NCBI RefSeq assembly: GCF_013266755.1
Contig: NZ_JABRWJ010000001.1
Location: 372,001-436,000, forward strand
Source: Pseudaquabacterium terrae
Lineage (GTDB): Bacteria > Pseudomonadota > Gammaproteobacteria > Burkholderiales > Burkholderiaceae_C
Direction: 5' to 3'
DNA: 64,000 nucleotides
The position numbers and the translations under genes are program-made. Positions 33,182-40,272 of the stretch are shown here, piece by piece (the stretch's first letter is position 1; each line of letters opens with the position of its first letter). The notes below the pieces were generated by a model. It searched no databases. It had not been told where the DNA came from and saw only the letters and a list, made by a program, of their open reading frames with translations.

Positions 33182-33236
33182 AGTGTCTTATTCGCACCGA
33201 ATGACACTGACTCAATCCCTTGCCAGGGGATTGAGT
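33182..33236. terminator. Tandem hairpins after the ada operon
   Basis: The first hairpin pairs AGTGTC and ATTCG (33182-33194) with CGAAT and GACACT (33198-33208), with a CAC loop and a small TT bulge. The second pairs ACTCAATCCC (33210-33219) with GGGATTGAGT (33227-33236), a perfect 10-base stem. Neither is followed by a clear T run, so termination may be factor-assisted. Position directly after the oxygenase stop supports a terminator role. Confidence 0.55.
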
Positions 33237-33253
33237 GAATCCGTGACTATCGC

Positions 33254-33267
33254 CGTGTCGCGACACG
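33254..33267. promoter_or_regulatory. 14-base perfect palindrome upstream of the H-NS gene
   Basis: The sequence CGTGTCGCGACACG is self-complementary along its whole length and lies about 90 bases before the H-NS start. A weak promoter-like TTGTCC (33275-33280) and AATACC (33298-33303) with 17-base spacing lies just downstream, which would place the palindrome at an operator position. The palindrome is certain; function is inferred. Confidence 0.4.
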
Positions 33268-33354
33268 AGCTGCTTTGTCCGCACCGAATTGCCTCACAAT
33301 ACCCCTTTCCAGGGATGCCGACAAAAACAATGGCTCCATTTGAAAGGACACGGA

Positions 33355-33861
33355 ATGAGTACGTATCGTGATCTGACGGCCGAGATTTCCCGGCTGCAGG
33401 CCCAGGCGGAGAAGCTGCGCAATGCCGAGAAATCGGGTGTCATTGCGCGAATCCGCGAGGCCATCAGCCTCTATGGGATCACGCCCGCCGATCTCGGGTT
33501 GTCGAAGTCCGGCAAGACCGCCGCGGTCAGCATCGAGGCCGCGAAGCCGGCGCCGCAGTTCGGCGTGGCCAAGTACCGTGACCCCGCGACCGGCAAGACG
33601 TGGACCGGGCGCGGCAAGCCGCCGGCCTGGATTGCCGGCAAGAAGGACCGCACCGCGTTCCTGATCTCGGCGGCGGCGCCCGCCGCCTCGGGCAACGCGA
33701 CGCCGGCCAAGGGCAAGCGCCGCTTGAATGGCAGCCGTCCGACGTCGGTAGGCGTCGCCAAGTACCGCGACCCCGCCTCCGGCAAGACATGGACCGGCCG
33801 CGGCAAGCCGCCGCTGTGGATCGCCGGCGCCAAGGACCGCGATCCGTTCCTGATCAAGTAG
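33355..33861 (+). CDS. H-NS family nucleoid protein with two C-terminal DNA-binding domains
   Basis: A 168-residue histone-like protein. Residues 1-50 form the helical oligomerisation part (YRDLTAEISRLQAQAEKLRN). The family's AT-hook-like DNA-binding motif (YRDPATGKTWTGRGKPPAWI) occurs at about 73-93 and again, nearly identical, at about 137-155. The two copies are joined by a Lys/Ala/Pro-rich linker. Burkholderiales H-NS proteins (Bph3 type) normally have one copy and about 100 residues. A GAAAGGA Shine-Dalgarno precedes the ATG. It should silence or organise AT-rich DNA; the second copy may allow bridging by a single subunit. Confidence 0.92.
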   Translation: MSTYRDLTAEISRLQAQAEKLRNAEKSGVIARIREAISLYGITPADLGLSKSGKTAAVSIEAAKPAPQFGVAKYRDPATGKTWTGRGKPPAWIAGKKDRTAFLISAAAPAASGNATPAKGKRRLNGSRPTSVGVAKYRDPASGKTWTGRGKPPLWIAGAKDRDPFLIK

Positions 33862-33881
33862 CCGCCGTTCGCCGCGGCGGC
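33861..33881. terminator. GC-rich hairpin between convergent H-NS and amidohydrolase genes
   Basis: GCCGCCG (33861-33867) pairs with CGGCGGC (33875-33881) across a seven-base loop, starting in the H-NS stop codon. The stem is strong but there is no T run. It could serve both convergent genes. Confidence 0.5.
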
Positions 33882-33898
33882 AAGCGCTGCGCTGCCCC

Positions 33899-35158
33899 TC
33901 AGCGCGGATGCAGCGGCATGCCGCCGCGGATCGTGCAGCGCGCCTGCGCGAAGCGGCGCACGTCGGCGCCCGGGTCGCCGTCGAGCACCACCAGGTCGGC
34001 ATCGAGGCCGGCGGCGACGCGGCCGCGGCGCGCGCTCTCGTTCCAGCGCGCGGCCGGCGCGGTCGTCAGCGAGGCCAGGATCTGCATCGGCGTCAGCCCC
34101 GCACCGGCCATCAAGCTGTACTCGTCGGCCGGGTCGAAGTCGGTCATGTAGCCGACGTCGGTGCCGAACAGCACCTGGCCGCCGGCCGCGGCGAAGCCCT
34201 TCAACTGCGCTTGCGCCGAGCCGATCAGCTTCTGCTGCACCGGTGCCGGCACGCCCGCCTTCGCCAGCTCGAAGCCCCACAGCTTCAGCGTCGGCACCAG
34301 CGCCACGCGCTGCGCGACCAGTTGCGCCACCAGCGCCTCGGGCCACGCGCCCTCGGGCGTCAGCGTCGTGTGCGCGAGGATGTCGACGCCGGCGGCCAGC
34401 GCAGCGCGCAGGCCGTCGATGTTGGTCGGGTGCGCCAGCACCAGCTTGCCGCGCTTGTGCGTCTCGTCGGCCGCGGCGCGTGCCACCTCCCCCGGCATCA
34501 GCTTCGTGCTGCGGTCGGCCTGCGGCGTGGCAATGAAGAGCTTGGTGGCGTCGGCGCCGGCTTCGAGGTTGAAGCGCACGACCTGCTGCGCGGCCTCGGC
34601 CGTCGGCGGCTGCGGCAATTGCTCGAGCACGGCCTTAGGCAGGCTCGCCAGGTAGAACGGAATGCCATTCGGCGGATAGAGGCCGGTGCCGGCCGTCAGG
34701 ATGCGCGGCCCGGCGACGGCGCCGGACTCGATGCGCCGGCGCAGCGCGATCGTCGTGCGTGGATCCGACGCCGCGTCGAGCACGGTGGTGAAGCCGTAGC
34801 GCGTCAACATCGCGGCCAGCGCCTGGGCCTGCGCGGCCGTGTCGCTGCCGGCGTAGACGGGGCTGGTGAAGTGCACGTGGCTGTTCTGGAAGCCGGCCGT
34901 CACGACACCGCCCGAGCAGCTCGATTCGCGCGCGCCGGCCGGCACCGTCAGCGCGGCGCGCGCGCCGACGGCGCTGATCTTGCCGCCTTCGATCAGCACG
35001 ACGGCATCGTCGATCGGCACGGCATCCGGCGCGACGTACAGGCGCTGCGCGCGCAGCACGGTGACGGCTGCATCGGCCGCCTGAGCGGCGGCGGTGGCGG
35101 CGAGCAGCGCGGCGACGAGCAGCGCGCGACGACGGAACGGTGAGTCGGAACGATTCAT
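33899..35158 (-). CDS. Secreted amidohydrolase family protein
   Basis: A 419-residue protein with a Sec signal peptide (RRRALLVAALLAATAAAQAADA). The metal-dependent hydrolase fold is clear: first metal motif NSHVHF, candidate Lys in DATKLFI, metal His in LVLAHPTN and DILAHTTL, and the final Asp in LFGTDVGYM. The C-terminal composite domain (LDADLVVLDGDPGAD) closes the protein. This pattern matches imidazolonepropionase/prolidase-like members of the superfamily that hydrolyse peptides or cyclic amides in the periplasm. Substrate unknown. It is divergent from the O-methyltransferase gene. Confidence 0.87.
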   Translation of the reverse strand: MNRSDSPFRRRALLVAALLAATAAAQAADAAVTVLRAQRLYVAPDAVPIDDAVVLIEGGKISAVGARAALTVPAGARESSCSGGVVTAGFQNSHVHFTSPVYAGSDTAAQAQALAAMLTRYGFTTVLDAASDPRTTIALRRRIESGAVAGPRILTAGTGLYPPNGIPFYLASLPKAVLEQLPQPPTAEAAQQVVRFNLEAGADATKLFIATPQADRSTKLMPGEVARAAADETHKRGKLVLAHPTNIDGLRAALAAGVDILAHTTLTPEGAWPEALVAQLVAQRVALVPTLKLWGFELAKAGVPAPVQQKLIGSAQAQLKGFAAAGGQVLFGTDVGYMTDFDPADEYSLMAGAGLTPMQILASLTTAPAARWNESARRGRVAAGLDADLVVLDGDPGADVRRFAQARCTIRGGMPLHPR

Positions 35159-35253
35159 GGCATCAAGGCGACTGGAGCGGGCAGGGCGCGATCATCGCCG
35201 AGCTCCGCGTGGGCCGCGCACAATGGCCGCTTCCGCTCCACCGCCACCCCCCA

Positions 35254-35913
35254 ATGAACAACCGCCACCTGAACATCGACGACACGCTCTACCGCTACCT
35301 CGTGGAGCACGGCGTGCGCGAGCACCCGGCGCAGGCCGCGCTGCGCGAAGCGACCAGCGCGCATCCCTACGCGCTGATGCAGATCGGCCCCGATCAGGGG
35401 GCGCTGCTGGCCTTGCTGGTCCAGCTGATCGGTGCGAAGCACACGATCGAGATCGGCGTCTTCACCGGCTACAGCGCGCTGACCGTCGCACTGGCGCTGC
35501 CCGACGATGGCCGCGTGCTGGCCTGCGATGTCAGCGAGGCCTTCACGGCCGTCGGCCGGCCGCATTGGCAGGCCGCCGGCGTAGCGCAGAAGATCGATCT
35601 GCGCCTGGCGCCGGCGCTGCAGACGCTCGATGCCGAGCTCGCCGCCGGCCGCGCCGGGCACTACGACTTCGCCTTCATCGACGCCGACAAGACCGGCTAC
35701 GACGGCTACTACGAGCGCTGCCTGCAGCTGCTGCGCCCGGGCGGGCTGATCGCCATCGACAACGTGTTGTGGAGCGGACTGGTCGCGCAGCCGGCGGACG
35801 ATGCCGACACGCGCGCGCTGCAGGCGCTGAATACCAAGCTGAAGGCGGATCAGCGCATCGACCTGGTGATGCTGACGGTCGGCGACGGGCTGACGCTGGC
35901 GCGCAAGCGCTGA
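35254..35913 (+). CDS. Class I O-methyltransferase (CCoAOMT-like)
   Basis: A 219-residue SAM-dependent methyltransferase. Motifs are typical of the caffeoyl-CoA/catechol O-methyltransferase group: IGVFTGYSALTVALALP for SAM binding, VLACDVSE, the metal-binding FIDADKTGYDGYY and LIAIDNVLWSG. These enzymes need a divalent metal and act on vicinal diols. The start at 35254 follows a CA-rich leader without a strong Shine-Dalgarno; an earlier in-frame start would lie inside the divergent promoter. A 28-base tandem duplication spans its stop codon. Confidence 0.9.
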   Translation: MNNRHLNIDDTLYRYLVEHGVREHPAQAALREATSAHPYALMQIGPDQGALLALLVQLIGAKHTIEIGVFTGYSALTVALALPDDGRVLACDVSEAFTAVGRPHWQAAGVAQKIDLRLAPALQTLDAELAAGRAGHYDFAFIDADKTGYDGYYERCLQLLRPGGLIAIDNVLWSGLVAQPADDADTRALQALNTKLKADQRIDLVMLTVGDGLTLARKR

Positions 35914-35950
35914 CGCGCTTTCGCTGGCGCGGAAGCGCTGACGCGTCTTT
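35895..35950. repeat. 28-base tandem duplication across the O-methyltransferase stop codon
   Basis: Copies at 35895-35922 and 35923-35950 share GCTGGCGCG(C/G)AAGCGCT then GACGCG and differ at only a few bases. The first copy encodes the last residues and stop of the methyltransferase; the second is non-coding. It is a likely replication-slippage duplication. Confidence 0.7.
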
Positions 35951-35956
35951 AGCGTG

Positions 35957-36496
35957 CTAGGCAGCGGTGCTGCCGAGCGCGCGCACGAAAAGCCGGTTCT
36001 CGAAGCTCTCTTGCTCGAAATGGTGGCTCGTCGCGCCGATGTCGGCGTAGCCGCGCCGCGCATAGAAGGCCCGCGCGCGCTGGTTGCCGCTCCACGCCGT
36101 CAGCCACAGCGTGTCGGCGCCGAGCGCGGCGGCCTCGGCTTCGGCAGCGCGCAGCAGGCGCGTGCCGACACCCACCGACGCAAAGCGCGCCTGCACGTAC
36201 AGCCGCTGCAACTCGGCGGCCCGGCGCGAAGGCACGTCGTCGCGCAGCGCCGGCAGCTGCAGCTGCGCGAAGCCGACCAGGTGCGCGTTCAGCTCGGCCA
36301 GGATGAAGCCGATCGACGGATCCAGCAGCAGCGGTGCGAAGGCCTGCGGCGACATCGTCTGCAGCACCTCGCGCGCCAGCGCCGGCCGGATGCCCTCGGT
36401 GGCGTAGGTGTCGAGGAAGACCTGCGTCGCGAGCACGCCGATGCACAGCGCATCGGCGTGGGTGGCGGGGCGCAGCGTCAGGTTGTCGAGAATCAT
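35957..36496 (-). CDS. GNAT family N-acetyltransferase
   Basis: A 179-residue acetyltransferase. The opening strand LTLRPATHADA, the acyl-CoA loop RLYVQARFASVGVGTRLLRAAE (the Gly-x-Gly pyrophosphate loop) and the terminal NQRARAFYARRGYADIG are the usual GNAT motifs A and B. It resembles PhnO/RimI-like members acting on small amines, but the substrate is unknown. It is coupled by ATGA to the LysR gene upstream on the same strand. Confidence 0.88.
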   Translation of the reverse strand: MILDNLTLRPATHADALCIGVLATQVFLDTYATEGIRPALAREVLQTMSPQAFAPLLLDPSIGFILAELNAHLVGFAQLQLPALRDDVPSRRAAELQRLYVQARFASVGVGTRLLRAAEAEAAALGADTLWLTAWSGNQRARAFYARRGYADIGATSHHFEQESFENRLFVRALGSTAA

Positions 36497-37416
36497 GCGG
36501 ACGATTGTCGGCGACGCGCCACCGCACGCGGCCGCTCGCGCAGCAGCACCTCGTACAGCGCCTGCGCGGCAGTCGACAGGCCGCGGTCGGCGCGGCGCAC
36601 GACGAAGACCTGGCGCTCCAGACCGGGGGCGTCGAGCGGGCGGGCGACCAGGTCGGCGTGGTCGAAGTGGAACAGCGTCAGCGAGGGCACGACGGTCAGG
36701 CCAAGGCCGGCGCGGACCATGCCGGCGACGGTGCTCAGCTGGTCGAGCTCGAGCATCGTGCGCAGCCGCGTCGGATAGATCGCGGCCTCGAGGTACTGGC
36801 GCACGCTGCTGGAACGCGCGAGCTGCACGATCGGATGCGGCGCCAGGTCGGCCAGCGCCAGCGCGCCGCGGCGTTTGGCGAGCGGATGGTCGCGCCGGCA
36901 GACGACGTGGAAGCGGTCGCGGCAGAAGTCCTCGGTGCGCAGCTCGGGCGCTTCGGCGCGCGTCGAGGCCAGCGCGAAGTCGGCGCGGCCGGCGCGCAGG
37001 CGCTCGATGCAGTCATCCGACAGCACGTCGGCGACGTCGAGCTCGATGCCCGGAAACTGCTGGTGGAAACCGGCCAGCAGCGGCGGCAGCCAGCCCGCCG
37101 CCAGCGAGGGCAGCACGGCGATCGCCACGCGCCCGCGGCGCCGCGCGGCATGCTCGCGCACATCGTCCCACGCGGCTTCGGCGTCCTGCAGCAGCCGGCG
37201 CGCGGCGTCGATGAAGACGCGTCCTTCGGCCGTCAGCTCGACGCTGCGCGTCGTGCGGTCGAAGAGCCGCGCGCCGAGCGACTGCTCCATGCCGCGGATC
37301 AGCGCCGAGAACGCCGGCTGCGACAGGTGGTTCAGCGACGCCGCGCGCGTGAAGCTGCGCTCGTCGGCCAGGCTGACGAAGGCGCGCAGCTCGCGGGTCG
37401 AGAGATTGATCGGCAT
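36493..37416 (-). CDS. LysR-family transcriptional regulator of the AtuA-type operon
   Basis: A 307-residue regulator: winged helix (LSTRELRAFVSLADERSF; QPAFSALIRGMEQSLG; RLFDRTTRSVELTAEG) and an effector-binding domain from about residue 92 (GRVAIAVLPSLAAGWLP). It is divergent from the AtuA-type operon, separated by 63 bases that contain two nested dyads and a good promoter, so it very probably regulates that operon and itself. It is co-transcribed with the GNAT gene. Confidence 0.92.
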   Translation of the reverse strand: MPINLSTRELRAFVSLADERSFTRAASLNHLSQPAFSALIRGMEQSLGARLFDRTTRSVELTAEGRVFIDAARRLLQDAEAAWDDVREHAARRRGRVAIAVLPSLAAGWLPPLLAGFHQQFPGIELDVADVLSDDCIERLRAGRADFALASTRAEAPELRTEDFCRDRFHVVCRRDHPLAKRRGALALADLAPHPIVQLARSSSVRQYLEAAIYPTRLRTMLELDQLSTVAGMVRAGLGLTVVPSLTLFHFDHADLVARPLDAPGLERQVFVVRRADRGLSTAAQALYEVLLRERPRAVARRRQSSA

Positions 37417-37430
37417 TACAGATCAATGTA
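37406..37430. promoter_or_regulatory. Nested dyads at the divergent LysR/AtuA-type control region
   Basis: TTGATC (37406-37411) is inverted as GATCAA (37421-37426), and TACA (37417-37420) is inverted as TGTA (37427-37430). They cover the start codon of the LysR gene and lie upstream of the -35 box of the AtuA-type gene. LysR proteins bind imperfect dyads of this size and often repress their own gene from such sites. Function is inferred. Confidence 0.5.
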
Positions 37431-37444
37431 TCGCTTCTTTGAGT

Positions 37445-37482
37445 TTCACAGATGAAGTCCCGGCCCCTAGAGTGAGCCCATG
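37445..37482 (+). promoter_or_regulatory. Sigma-70-like promoter giving a probable leaderless AtuA-type mRNA
   Basis: TTCACA (37445-37450), a 17-base spacer and TAGAGT (37468-37473) form a good promoter. The ATG at 37480 follows after six bases, so the predicted transcription start coincides with the start codon and no Shine-Dalgarno is present. Confidence 0.6.
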
Positions 37483-38847
37483 GACTTCCCCAATGGCCCT
37501 CGCGACGACACCCTGCTGATCGGCTGCGCCGCCGGCTTCTCGGGCGACCGCACCGATGCCGCGGCGCCGGTGGTCAAGGCGCTGATTGCCAGCGGCCGAC
37601 CGGCGGCGCTGATCTTCGAGACGCTGGCCGAGCGCACGCTGGCGCTGGCGCAGCTGGCGCGGCGCGCCGACCCGGCCGGCGGCTACGAGCCGCTGCTCGA
37701 CGCGCTGCTGGCCCCCGTGCTGGGCGATTGCCTGGCGCACGGCATCCGCATCGTCAGCAACTTCGGCGCGGCCAACCCGCGCGGCGCGGCGCTGCGCATC
37801 CAGGCGCTGGCGCGCGAGCTCGGGCTGCCGCGGCCGCGCATCGCGGTGGTGTTCGGCGACGACGTCTCCGGTCCTGAACACCGCGCGGCCATCAACGCTC
37901 AAGCCGGTGAGGCGCTGGCCGGCCGCGCGATCGTCAGCGCCAACGCCTACCTCGGCGCCGAGCCGATCGCCGCTGCCTGGCGCGCCGGCGCCGACATCAT
38001 CGTCTGCGGCCGCGTCGCCGATCCGTCGCTCAGCGTCGGCCCGGCGCTGGCCCACCACGGCTGGGCGGCGGACGACTGGGATCGGCTGGCGCGCGCGACG
38101 ATGGCCGGCCACTTGCTCGAATGCGGCGCGCAAGTGACCGGCGGCTACTACGCCGACCCGGGGCTGAAGGACGTGCCCGGCCTCGCGCAGCTCGGTTATC
38201 CGATCGCGGCGATCGCGGCCGATGGCGCCTGCGTGATCGGCAAGCCGGCCGGCAGCGGCGGCCGCGTCGACGAACACACGGTAAAGGAGCAGCTGCTCTA
38301 CGAGGTGCACGACCCGGCGGCCTACCTGACGCCGGATGTCATCGCCGACATCGGCGCGGCCGAGGTGCATCAGCTCGCGCCGGACCGCGTGGCCTTGAGC
38401 GGCGTGCGCGGCCACGCGCGGCCGGCAACGCTGAAGGTCAACGTCTGCTTCGAGAGCGGCTGGCTCGCCGAGGGCGAGATCTCGTACGCCGGTGCGCGCG
38501 CCGAAGGCCGCGCCCGCCTCGCCGCCGAGGTGCTGCGCGAGCGGCTGGCGGGGCTGGGCACGCTGCGCGCGGACCTGATCGGCGTGGCCAGCGTGTTCGG
38601 CGACGACCACGGCCGCTGGTTCGAAGCGCAGCCCGCCGGCGCGGCGCGTGACGTGCGGCTGCGCGTGGCGCTGCGCCACGTCGACAGGCCCGCCGCCGAA
38701 CGCCTGCTGCGCGAGGTGACTGCCCTCTACACCTGCGGCCCGGCCGGCGGCGGCGGCGTGCGCACGGCCCTGCGGCCGACGCTCGGCACGGTGTCCTGCC
38801 TGCTGCCGCGCGACGCCGTGCGCAGCGGCTTCGAGATGCTCGACTGA
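37480..38847 (+). CDS. AtuA/DUF1446 family protein (acyclic terpene utilisation-type)
   Basis: A 455-residue protein of the DUF1446 family. Recognisable segments are LLIGCAAGFSGDRTDAA near the start, RIVSNFGAANPRGAAL, the ADIIVCGRVADPSLSVGPAL motif and GRVDEHTVKEQLLYEVHDP. The founding AtuA belongs to the citronellol/geraniol pathway of Pseudomonas, but most members sit in other carboxylate catabolic clusters and have no measured activity. Here it is first in an operon with a small AtuA-related partner, a Bug receptor and a hydrolase, suggesting uptake and breakdown of a carboxylated compound. The promoter location supports this start. Confidence 0.88.
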   Translation: MDFPNGPRDDTLLIGCAAGFSGDRTDAAAPVVKALIASGRPAALIFETLAERTLALAQLARRADPAGGYEPLLDALLAPVLGDCLAHGIRIVSNFGAANPRGAALRIQALARELGLPRPRIAVVFGDDVSGPEHRAAINAQAGEALAGRAIVSANAYLGAEPIAAAWRAGADIIVCGRVADPSLSVGPALAHHGWAADDWDRLARATMAGHLLECGAQVTGGYYADPGLKDVPGLAQLGYPIAAIAADGACVIGKPAGSGGRVDEHTVKEQLLYEVHDPAAYLTPDVIADIGAAEVHQLAPDRVALSGVRGHARPATLKVNVCFESGWLAEGEISYAGARAEGRARLAAEVLRERLAGLGTLRADLIGVASVFGDDHGRWFEAQPAGAARDVRLRVALRHVDRPAAERLLREVTALYTCGPAGGGGVRTALRPTLGTVSCLLPRDAVRSGFEMLD

Positions 38848-38856
38848 AGGCGCGCC

Positions 38857-39231
38857 ATGAATCACACCTCCTCCCCGACGCTCACCGTGCCGCTGTGGCG
38901 CGCCGCCCACGGCCGCACCGGCGACAAGGGCAACCGTTCGAACATCAGCGTGATCGCCTGGCATCCGGCGCTGTACCCGGTGATCGCCGAGCAGCTGACG
39001 ACCGCGCGCATCGCCGCGCAGTTCGCGCACCGCACACCCGCTCGTATCACGAGTTATCTGCTGCCGGCGCTGCAATCGATCAACGTCGTGCTCGACGACG
39101 TGCTCGACGGCGGTGTCAACGACGCCCTGAACCTCGACAGCCACGGCAAGGCGCTGTCCTTCCTGCTGCTCGAACTGGCGATCGACGTTCCTGCCGAGCT
39201 GGCCCCGCTGCTGCGCGGGCCGGCCGAGTGA
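38857..39231 (+). CDS. AtuA-related small partner protein
   Basis: A 124-residue protein matching the small domain that accompanies or is fused to DUF1446 proteins. Key segments are RAAHGRTGDKGNRSNISV at the start and LQSINVVLDDVLDGGVN, LDSHGKALSFLLLELAI later. It follows the large AtuA-type gene by nine bases, so the two probably form a complex. Catalytic role unknown. Confidence 0.87.
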   Translation: MNHTSSPTLTVPLWRAAHGRTGDKGNRSNISVIAWHPALYPVIAEQLTTARIAAQFAHRTPARITSYLLPALQSINVVLDDVLDGGVNDALNLDSHGKALSFLLLELAIDVPAELAPLLRGPAE

Positions 39232-39289
39232 TTCCGCACCCCGACCACCTCGACGCCCCCCGACAACCCCGACGCTGGAGACATTCACG

Positions 39290-40270
39290 ATGACATCCCC
39301 CCACCCGATCCGCCGCACGGCGCTGCTGGCCGCGCTGGCCGCCGGCTTCGCACTCCCCGCCTTCGCGCAGGCGACGAAGTACCCGGAGAAGCCGGTCACC
39401 TTCATCGTGCCCTTCGCCGCCGGCAGCGCGACCGACCAGCTCGCGCGTGCGCTCGGCCAGTCGTTCACCGAGCAGACCAAACAGACCGTGATCGTCGACA
39501 ACAAGGCCGGCGCCAGCGGCATGATGGCCGCGCAGGCAGCGGCGCGCGCGCCGGCCGACGGCAGCGTGGTGCTGATCACGACCAACACGACGCATGCCGC
39601 CAACGAGCACCTGTACAAGAAGCTCGGCTACGACCCGCTGAAGGACTTCGCGCCGGTCACCGGCCTCGGCAAGGGCGGCCAGGTGCTGGTGGTGCGCGCC
39701 GACGCGCCGTACAAGACGGTGGCCGATCTGCTGGCGAAGGCCAAGCAAAGCCCCGGCAAGCTGAGCTTCGGCAGCGGCAGCTCGTCGAGCCGCGTCGCCG
39801 GCGAGATGTTCAAGCAGCTCTCGGGCACCGACATCCTGCACGTGCCGTACAAGAGCAACCCGAACGCGGTGACCGACCTGCTCGGCGGCCAGATCGACCT
39901 GATGATCACCGACACCGCGACCGGCCTGCCGCAGATCAAGGCTGGCAAGCTGCGCGCGCTGGGCGTCTCGACGACCAAGCGCATCGCGCTGCTGCCCGAG
40001 GTGCCGACGATCGACGAGGCCGGCGTCAAGGGCTACGACATGGGCTACTGGTTCGCCGCCTACGTGCCGGCGGCCACACCGCAGCCGGTGGTCGCGCGGC
40101 TGCGCGAGATCCTCGTCGCCGCGGTGAAGAGCGCCGCCGCGAAGCCCTTCTTCGACGGCAGTGGCGCCGACGCCTGGACGACGACGCCCGAGGAATTGGC
40201 CAAGTTCCAGGCCGCCGAGACGGCCAAGTGGGGCAAGGTCATCAAGGCCGCCGGCATCGAGGCGGAATGA
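39290..40270 (+). CDS. Bug-type (TctC family) solute receptor of the AtuA-type operon
   Basis: A 326-residue periplasmic binding protein with a Sec signal ending near LPAFAQA. Family hallmarks are VTFIVPFAAGSATDQLARAL, DNKAGASGMMAAQAAA, KLSFGSGSSSSRVAGEMFK and VPYKSNPNAVTDLLGGQIDL. It should bind the carboxylated substrate of this operon and deliver it to a tripartite transporter encoded elsewhere. Its stop overlaps the possible upstream ATG of the hydrolase gene by ATGA. Confidence 0.92.
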   Translation: MTSPHPIRRTALLAALAAGFALPAFAQATKYPEKPVTFIVPFAAGSATDQLARALGQSFTEQTKQTVIVDNKAGASGMMAAQAAARAPADGSVVLITTNTTHAANEHLYKKLGYDPLKDFAPVTGLGKGGQVLVVRADAPYKTVADLLAKAKQSPGKLSFGSGSSSSRVAGEMFKQLSGTDILHVPYKSNPNAVTDLLGGQIDLMITDTATGLPQIKAGKLRALGVSTTKRIALLPEVPTIDEAGVKGYDMGYWFAAYVPAATPQPVVARLREILVAAVKSAAAKPFFDGSGADAWTTTPEELAKFQAAETAKWGKVIKAAGIEAE

Positions 40271-40272
40271 CC

